Source: Fen-1273 sp963748405
Lineage (GTDB): Bacteria; Bacteroidota; Ignavibacteria; UBA10030; UBA6906
Length of the DNA: 64,000 nt
NCBI GenBank assembly: GCA_963748405.1
Contig: CAVVIT010000002.1
Location: 372,001-436,000 of the forward strand
Reading direction: 5' to 3'
Shown: in pieces, positions 59,080-64,000 of the stretch
How positions within the stretch are numbered: the first letter of the stretch is position 1
Layout: every line of letters starts with the position of its first letter
Translations under genes and position numbers: made by a program
The notes under the pieces: generated by a model
The model's input: the letters and a program-made list of their open reading frames with translations, nothing else
What the model was told of the DNA's origin: nothing
Databases searched by the model: none

Positions 59080-60962
59080 ATGAACCCGAAAACTTACTAC
59101 GTGCCGGGATGGGTGGGGTGTCTCCTCCTGGCGTGCACCGCGGTGGCGCTCGCGGGAGAAAACCAGATCGTCTCCCTGAAAGACCTGAGCGAAACGCAGA
59201 TGAAGTGCGCCGGGTTTCGGCTCCCGCATGAGACGATCGTGCATATCAAGTCGATCGGAGCCGGTGCCGAGAACAAGTGGGAATACCGGGGCGGCGACCG
59301 GACAGGCGACATGTTCGCGTACTCCTGGATCATCGATGCCGCGACGCGGAACGTGGTCTGGGAGATGACGATGGACAACTCTTCAAAATGGAAGGACGAG
59401 CGGAGCTTCGACGGTACCGTGACGCTCCCCGCGGGATCCTACGAGGCCTATACCGCCGCCGCCGTGTTTTCGTACAACACCGCGTTCACGCATATCACGA
59501 TGACGGTCGACCACCGCAAGAAGCCCCTCTTCGGCGACGTGAAGGAGGACAAGAAGAATTTCTTCAACTGGATCGCCGGGTGGTGGTCGGACGATGTCGC
59601 GAAGTCGTGGAACAAGCGTTCCGTGGCATGGGGAATGGACATCCTGGTGGATGAGTCCGTGCCGGTGGCCGCCTTCACCCCCCCGGGGCCGAGGGATAAC
59701 GTCGTCATCAGGTCGACGGGGCTGGGGGACAACGAAGTCGTAAGGAAATCGTTCTCGCTCGGGGAGACATCCACGCTCTTCATCTACGCGCTGGGGGAAG
59801 GAGACAGGGAAAGCCAGCTCGCCGACCACGGATGGATCGTGAACTCGGCGGACCGGAGGCGCGTGTGGGACATGCAGCTTCGAAACTGCACGTACGCCGG
59901 GGGAGCGGAAAAGAACATCCGGTACGTCAACACCGTCACGCTCCCGAAGGGGGAGTACACGCTCTACTACGTGACGGACGGGACGCATTCCTCTGTCTGC
60001 TGGAACGCGAACCCTCCCTATGATCCGCTGAATTACGGGATCACGGTCGCCATCGACAGGGAAAATGAGCGCAAGGGCTTCCGGGCCATAGCAAACGAGG
60101 AAGACCGGAACGTCATCGTGAGCCTGGTCCACCCGAAGAACAGCGACTACCTGTCGCAGGGGTTCTCGCTGAAGAAGGACGCGCGCCTCCGGGTGTACGC
60201 GATCGGGGAGAGGGACAACTCGCGCCGGTCGATGGCGGACTACGGGACGATCCTCGACGCGAACACGCGCGAGAAAGTCTGGACGATGGACGTGGACAGG
60301 ACTTCGCACGCAGGCGGGGCGTCCAAGAACCAGTACATCGACGAGATCATCACGCTCCCGCGCGGCAACTACATCGTGACGTACACGACGGATGACTCGC
60401 ACACGTACGACGATTGGAACTCGGATCCTCCGTACGACAAAGAGCACTACGGGATCACGGTGATGGGGGTCGGGGAGAAGTGGGATCCCTCGATCGTCGG
60501 CAAGTACACGGAGGAGCGGGACAAGAATCTCATCGCGCAGATCATACGTCCCGGCAACAACGTCGATGCTTCCAGGCCTTTCACGCTCGACAAGACGACG
60601 CGCGTCCGCGTCTATGCGATCGGGGAGGGGATGGGGCGGGAGATGGACGACTACGGCTGGATCGAGGATGCAAGGACGGGGACGGTGGTCTGGGAGATGA
60701 CGTACAGGATGACGTTCCACGCGGGGGGGACAGGAAGAACAGGATGGTGAACACCACGATCCTGCTCGACCGGGGGAGTTACCGTCTCCGGTTCAAGAGC
60801 GACGACTCCCATTCGTTCGGGGACTGGAACGCGGATCCTCCCGATGACCAGCAGTACTGGGGAATCACGCTCTACAGGGACGACGGCCCCCCGCATCCGG
60901 GAGCCGCGCCGGCTCCGATACCTGCGGAGCCCCTCGAGCCTCCCGACGATCCCGAAAACTGA
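59080..60962 (+). pseudogene. Exported four-repeat protein with a frameshift in a G tract
   Basis: An exported protein built from four copies of a roughly 120-residue domain (about residues 27-145, 206-328, 345-468 and 484-603). Copies 2-4 end in the motif W(N)xDPPxDxxxYGIT and contain 'YGxxxDAxxxxxVWxM' before 'HAGGxxKN...LPxG(N/S)Y'. The first frame stops at 60750 inside copy 4, but the homology (RKNRMVNTTILLDRGSYRLR) continues in the -1 frame to 60962. The change falls at a run of seven G (60723-60729); eight G would restore the frame to about 627 residues. It may be a true mutation, an assembly error or a slippage switch. The domain is not one I recognise. A signal peptide (to about ALAG) is present. 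Confidence 0.7.
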
Positions 60963-60971
60963 TCAGCGTAC

Positions 60972-61000
60972 AGGGCCCCGGTTCAGGGGCCCTTTCTTTT
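60972..61000 (+). terminator. Rho-independent terminator after the repeat protein
   Basis: AGGGCCCC and GGGGCCCT form a perfect 8-pair stem around GGTTCA, followed by TTTCTTTT. It lies ten bases after the stop of the plus-strand gene. The same bases encode the last residues and stop codon of the convergent pseudouridine synthase, whose TGA is in the loop. Confidence 0.75.
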
Positions 61001-61624
61001 GTCATCGTTTGCCGTCCTGGGGCGGACGGGCCTCTGGGCCGGTGGGGGTATCGCGCCGACCAGTGAGCGGATTTCCTCGTCCCTGAGGTTTCTCCATGTC
61101 CCGGGGGAGAGCCCCTCGATCGAGAGACTCCCGATCCTGGTCCGTACGAGCCTCAGCGCGGGATGCCCCACCGCCGCCGTCATCTTTCTCACCTGCCTGT
61201 TCCGCCCTTCCGTCAGCGTGATCTCGATCCATGCGGTCGGAACGGTCTTCCGGAACCGTATGGGGACCGGCCGCGGTGGGAAATCCGGCTCTCCCTCCAG
61301 GAGCCGTACGTCGGCCTCCCGTGTCTTCTTCCCTTCAATGATCACGCCGTGTCTCAGCATCTCGAGCACCGCCTCTCCCGGCATGCGCTCCACCTGCACG
61401 GCGTATGTGCGCGGGTGCATATAGCGCGGTTCCGTGATCCGCCGCTTGATCCGGTTGTCGTCCGTCAGCACGATCAGACCTTCGCTGTCGGCGTCGAGCC
61501 GCCCTGCCGGGTACACGGTGTCGGGAAACGGGCCGAATTCCCCGAGCGTCTTCCACTCCCCGTCGGGCGTGAACTGGGAAATGACCCCGTAGGGCTTGTA
61601 AAAGAGTATGGTATGCGCCGCCAT
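60983..61624 (-). CDS. 23S rRNA pseudouridine synthase, RluE/RsuA family
   Basis: A 213-residue enzyme that isomerises a uridine in 23S or 16S rRNA. The catalytic Asp is in AGRLDADSEGLIVLTDD, preceded by FYKPYGVISQF and followed by PRTYAVQVE and LTEGRNRQVRKM, all of the RluE/RsuA group. The N-terminal S4 domain is missing, which fits RluE (about 210 residues) better than RsuA or RluB. The start ATG MAAHTILFYKP is taken because the family begins near it. Its 3' end lies inside the terminator of the convergent gene. Confidence 0.9.
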   Translation of the reverse strand: MAAHTILFYKPYGVISQFTPDGEWKTLGEFGPFPDTVYPAGRLDADSEGLIVLTDDNRIKRRITEPRYMHPRTYAVQVERMPGEAVLEMLRHGVIIEGKKTREADVRLLEGEPDFPPRPVPIRFRKTVPTAWIEITLTEGRNRQVRKMTAAVGHPALRLVRTRIGSLSIEGLSPGTWRNLRDEEIRSLVGAIPPPAQRPVRPRTANDDKRKGP

Positions 61625-61675
61625 GATATGAATATAGCGAGATCCCGGCCGTGATGCGAGAGTTCCGGGGGTCAG

Positions 61676-61704
61676 TTGATTCTCGCGCGTGTTCTCTCTA
61701 CAAT
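61676..61704 (+). promoter_or_regulatory. Sigma-70-like promoter for the asparaginase-like gene
   Basis: TTGATT (61676-61681) and TACAAT (61699-61704) lie 17 bases apart; the predicted start is about 25 bases before the ATG. Both boxes are near consensus and the gap to the divergent synthase is short. Confidence 0.55.
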
Positions 61705-61735
61705 AGGGAAATCCATCACACTGTGGGAGGTCTCC

Positions 61736-62812
61736 ATGTCGACAACCCGGAGGACGTTTTTGCGGAGCGCCGGCGCTGTTGGTGCGGCTGCGCTTGCAGG
61801 CCGATCGATTTATCCCGCTCTCCTGAGCGCTGCGCCGGGACCCGCTCCCTCCCCGGCGGGAGGGCCGCTCGTGATCGCCAGCGCCAACGGGCTGGCGGCG
61901 GTTCAGAAAGCGATGGAGATCATCAGGCAGGGGAACGACGCGCTTGACGGCGTCATCGCCGGCGTGAACATCAACGAGAACGATCCCAACGACCAGAGCG
62001 TCGGGTACGGCGGTCTGCCCAACGAGGACGGCGTCGTGGAGCTCGATTCCGCCGTGATGCACGGCCCGAACCACATGGCGGGTGCGGTCGCCTCGCTCCG
62101 CAACATCAAGAATCCTTCGAAGGTCGCCCGGCTCGTGATGGAACGGACAGACCACGTCCTTCTCGTGGGAGAGGGGGCGCTCCGCTTCGCGAAGGCGCAC
62201 GGGTTCAAGGAAGAGGACCTGCTGACCGACAAATCGCGCGAGGACTGGCTCCGGTGGAAGGAGAATATGTCGAGGGAAGACGCGTGGCTTCCCCCCCACG
62301 GTGACACGACGTCCGCAAAGGACATCGGGGATCTGTTCGAGCCGTACATGAAGCACACCGGGACGATTCACTGCAGCGCGATTGATACGCACGGCAACAT
62401 CTCCTGCGTTACGACGACGAGCGGCCTCGCCTGGAAGATCCCGGGAAGGGTCGGCGATTCCCCGATCATCGGCGCGGGGCTCTACTGCGACAACGAAGTC
62501 GGTGCTGCGGGCTCCACCGGGCGCGGGGAGGCCAACCTGATAAGCTGCAACAGCGTGATGATCGTCGAATGGATGCGTGCCGGGAAATCCCCGGAGGAAG
62601 CCTGCCTGATGGCGTGCAAACGTGTCGTGGAACATAATCTCCAGCGCCGCCTGCAGGACGACAGGGGGCGGCCGACGTTCAACCTCTCGTTCTATGCGCT
62701 CAACAAAAAGGGGGAACACGGGAGCGCGTCCCTCTGGGACAACAGGCAGTACGCGGTCCACGACGGCACGACGGCGCGCCTGCTGCCGGGCGCCTACCTG
62801 TACAAGAAGTGA
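61736..62812 (+). CDS. N4-(beta-N-acetylglucosaminyl)-L-asparaginase-like enzyme, Tat-exported
   Basis: A 358-residue Ntn-hydrolase. It begins with a twin-arginine signal (STTRRTFLRSAG). The autocleavage site and nucleophile Thr are in HTGTIHCSAID, with the following TTTSGLAWKIPGRVGDSPII, the signature of aspartylglucosaminidase rather than plant-type asparaginase. DNEVGAAGSTGRGE completes the active site. The enzyme would be folded and cleaved in the cytoplasm and exported, to split Asn from sugar-linked or isoaspartyl peptides. The start ATG is preceded by GGGAGG. It has its own promoter and stands alone. Confidence 0.88.
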   Translation: MSTTRRTFLRSAGAVGAAALAGRSIYPALLSAAPGPAPSPAGGPLVIASANGLAAVQKAMEIIRQGNDALDGVIAGVNINENDPNDQSVGYGGLPNEDGVVELDSAVMHGPNHMAGAVASLRNIKNPSKVARLVMERTDHVLLVGEGALRFAKAHGFKEEDLLTDKSREDWLRWKENMSREDAWLPPHGDTTSAKDIGDLFEPYMKHTGTIHCSAIDTHGNISCVTTTSGLAWKIPGRVGDSPIIGAGLYCDNEVGAAGSTGRGEANLISCNSVMIVEWMRAGKSPEEACLMACKRVVEHNLQRRLQDDRGRPTFNLSFYALNKKGEHGSASLWDNRQYAVHDGTTARLLPGAYLYKK

Positions 62813-62815
62813 GGG

Positions 62816-62844
62816 TTGACTTTTCCTCCGTACATTTGTATCCT
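62816..62844 (+). promoter_or_regulatory. Possible sigma-70-like promoter before the sugar dehydrogenase
   Basis: TTGACT (62816-62821) and TATCCT (62839-62844) are 17 bases apart. The predicted transcript starts about 170 bases before the next ATG, an unusually long leader for this window. The -10 box is only moderate. Confidence 0.4.
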
Positions 62845-63019
62845 GAAATGCGTAGTCTGCACGGTGGGGCAGGCGATAGTCACTGTTCTTGCAGCTCATG
62901 CGGGCTGTGCGCGCGAAATCCTGTTTTCGGGACGCTTCCGCCTCCACAGGGCTTCTCCCTCCGTTACGGTATTCCACCTTCCACGCGCAGACCGATATTT
63001 CTCCACAGACCGGAACTGA

Positions 63020-64000
63020 ATGACCCCTTCGGTACGACGTTGTATTCTTTTCCTTGTCATGATGCTCCCCCTGGCTGCCCGTGCGCAGCAATTCAGGGTG
63101 GACACGCTGGCCCGGGGGCCGCTGATACAGCTCCCGTCCGCCATCGCGTTTATTCCGGGATCGGATGACAGGTTCTTCTTCGCCGAGCGAAGCAGCGGAC
63201 GCGTGCGCCTGTACGACGGGTCCGTCCATCCAGGCTCGTTCCTGACCGTCCCCGTGGAGGATGACGGGGAACAGGGACTTCTCGGCCTGGCCGTTCATCC
63301 CCGGTATCCCGACTCCCCTTTCGTCTACGTGTACTATGTCCGGGCGGTGGACCGCGCGGGCATCCTGGAGCGTTACCGCGATCAGGGAGGCGAGGGGGTC
63401 TCACCGCAGCTGCTTCTGTTCATCGCGCGCAGGGATGAGGCAACGCAGAACAACGGAGGCGATCTCCGTTTCGGTCCCGACGGGAAACTCTACGTCGCGG
63501 TGGGCGATCACGGGGCGAGGCCCTCCAACGCGCAGGATACCCTGGGAGGCAGAAACCTGCGCGGGAAAATCCTGCGTCTTAATCCCGACGGGACGGTCCC
63601 TGCGGACAATCCCTTCCCGCGGAAATACTTCTGGTCGATCGGCTTCCGGGATCCCACCGGTCTCGGGTTCGATCCCGTGAACGGGCGGCTCTACGTCACC
63701 GAAGGGGGAACGCTCACCAACGAAGTGATTGCCGTTCAGCGCGGGGCCAATCTCGGATGGCCGGGTCGTCGCACGAGCGCGCTTGAGGGAGGATCTCCCC
63801 CCGCCGTCCTCTACAGCACCGGTCGGGGCGACCAGCCGGATTTTGCGGGGATCGCGGTGTACCGCGGCGACCTGTTCCCGCGCCTGAACGGGAAGCTCCT
63901 CTTCGCGGGAAACGCCGATCCGACGCTCTGGGTCGGCTCGCCGGCGGGCGCCGGGGATTCCCTTACCGCCCTGCCGATGTACCGGTCCAACACCGGCTTC
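63020..64000 (+). CDS. PQQ-type glucose/sorbosone dehydrogenase-like protein, 3'-truncated by window edge
   Basis: 327 residues are visible of an exported protein that is open at the window end. A signal peptide (to about ARAQ) precedes a six-bladed beta-propeller of the glucose/sorbosone dehydrogenase family, recognisable by FAERSSGRVRLYDG, DDGEQGLLGLAVHPRYPDSP, NNGGDLRFGPDGKLYVAVGDHG, GKILRLNPDGTVPADNPF and FRDPTGLGFDPVNGRLYVTEGG. Periplasmic members use PQQ and calcium to oxidise aldoses; homologues with other roles (for example cell-surface HHIP-like) share the fold. The start ATG is the first after the long leader; the ribosome site is weak. No stop codon is seen in this frame up to the last base. 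Confidence 0.85.
   Translation, partial: MTPSVRRCILFLVMMLPLAARAQQFRVDTLARGPLIQLPSAIAFIPGSDDRFFFAERSSGRVRLYDGSVHPGSFLTVPVEDDGEQGLLGLAVHPRYPDSPFVYVYYVRAVDRAGILERYRDQGGEGVSPQLLLFIARRDEATQNNGGDLRFGPDGKLYVAVGDHGARPSNAQDTLGGRNLRGKILRLNPDGTVPADNPFPRKYFWSIGFRDPTGLGFDPVNGRLYVTEGGTLTNEVIAVQRGANLGWPGRRTSALEGGSPPAVLYSTGRGDQPDFAGIAVYRGDLFPRLNGKLLFAGNADPTLWVGSPAGAGDSLTALPMYRSNTGF

Noticed and set aside
60751..60962. Treating the frame stop at 60750 as the natural end of the repeat protein
   Set aside because: The fourth repeat continues without loss of similarity in the next frame, so the stop is a consequence of a frame change.
62850..63019. Long leader before the sugar dehydrogenase considered as a riboswitch
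   Set aside because: No known aptamer core was recognised by eye and no terminator hairpin lies before the start codon.
61625..63298. N-terminal extension of the pseudouridine synthase frame by more than 550 codons
   Set aside because: The extension runs opposite the asparaginase-like and sugar-dehydrogenase genes, and the family starts at MAAHTILFYKP.
1..64000. CRISPR array, toxin-antitoxin or known anti-phage gene set
   Set aside because: No regularly spaced identical repeats and no cas, restriction, CBASS, retron or similar genes were seen on either strand.

Overview
The window is a dense, GC-rich bacterial chromosome segment with short intergenic gaps, many ATGA/GTGA stop-start overlaps, and transcription in alternating multi-gene blocks. 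The features point to a Gram-negative member of the Bacteroidota/Ignavibacteriota side of the FCB group. They are a C-terminal type IX secretion sorting domain (QNYPNPFNP motif), a Bacteroidota-style LptD, LPS- and lipoprotein-type envelope genes, and several lipobox proteins. This lineage call is inferred from protein style, not from a marker-gene tree.

Layout. 1-9 kb (+): the 3' part of pbpC (PBP1C), then an ammonium/nitrogen cassette in which two Amt transporters flank a DUF2007 protein and a NarL-type two-component pair, ending with a beta-barrel porin. 9-15.9 kb: an accessory region of visibly lower GC. It holds a T9SS-sorted protein whose 5' end is lost at an IS3-family element, a lipoprotein, long stretches without genes, and a tyrosine integrase abutting tRNA-Pro(GGG). 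16-20.8 kb (-): a tightly packed block of three unknown proteins, a HAD phosphatase, acpS, an orphan histidine kinase, a lipoprotein and a MerR regulator. 20.9-22.6 kb (+): a haem-c/beta-barrel fusion and a monohaem cytochrome, with a good promoter in front and a terminator behind.

22.7-36.8 kb (+): twelve co-directional genes for cell cycle and envelope work: pgpH, xerD, a SufS-like aminotransferase, an M50 protease, lysA, asd, a lipoprotein, ddl, an FtsB/DivIC-like protein, rarA, lptD and a lipoprotein. 36.8-40.2 kb (-): tRNA-Leu(UAG)-tig-clpP-clpX. 40.3-43.5 kb (-): a decayed TPR gene, a carboxypeptidase-regulatory-domain protein and a cNMP/GAF histidine kinase. 43.6-48.6 kb (+): an ABC-2 exporter, an M24 peptidase, a POT-like transporter and a LolA-like protein.

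48.6-54.3 kb (-): a seven-gene operon that begins with an apparently complete oxidised-guanine repair set (MutT, MutY, Ogg2). It continues with a saccharopine-dehydrogenase-type protein, an unlisted-size 48-aa ORF, YajQ and an AMIN-type cell-wall amidase. 54.4-58.9 kb: two unknown genes, folA-thyA, and a second ABC-2 exporter. 59-64 kb: a four-repeat exported protein interrupted by a one-base slip in a G7 tract, an RluE-type pseudouridine synthase, a Tat-exported aspartylglucosaminidase-like enzyme, and the start of a PQQ-type sugar dehydrogenase that runs off the window.

No CRISPR array, rRNA, or known anti-phage system was seen. The items most worth following are the G-tract frameshifted repeat protein, the barrel-cytochrome fusion, the compact GO-repair operon, and the tRNA-linked island with its TGGCAA repeat cluster.
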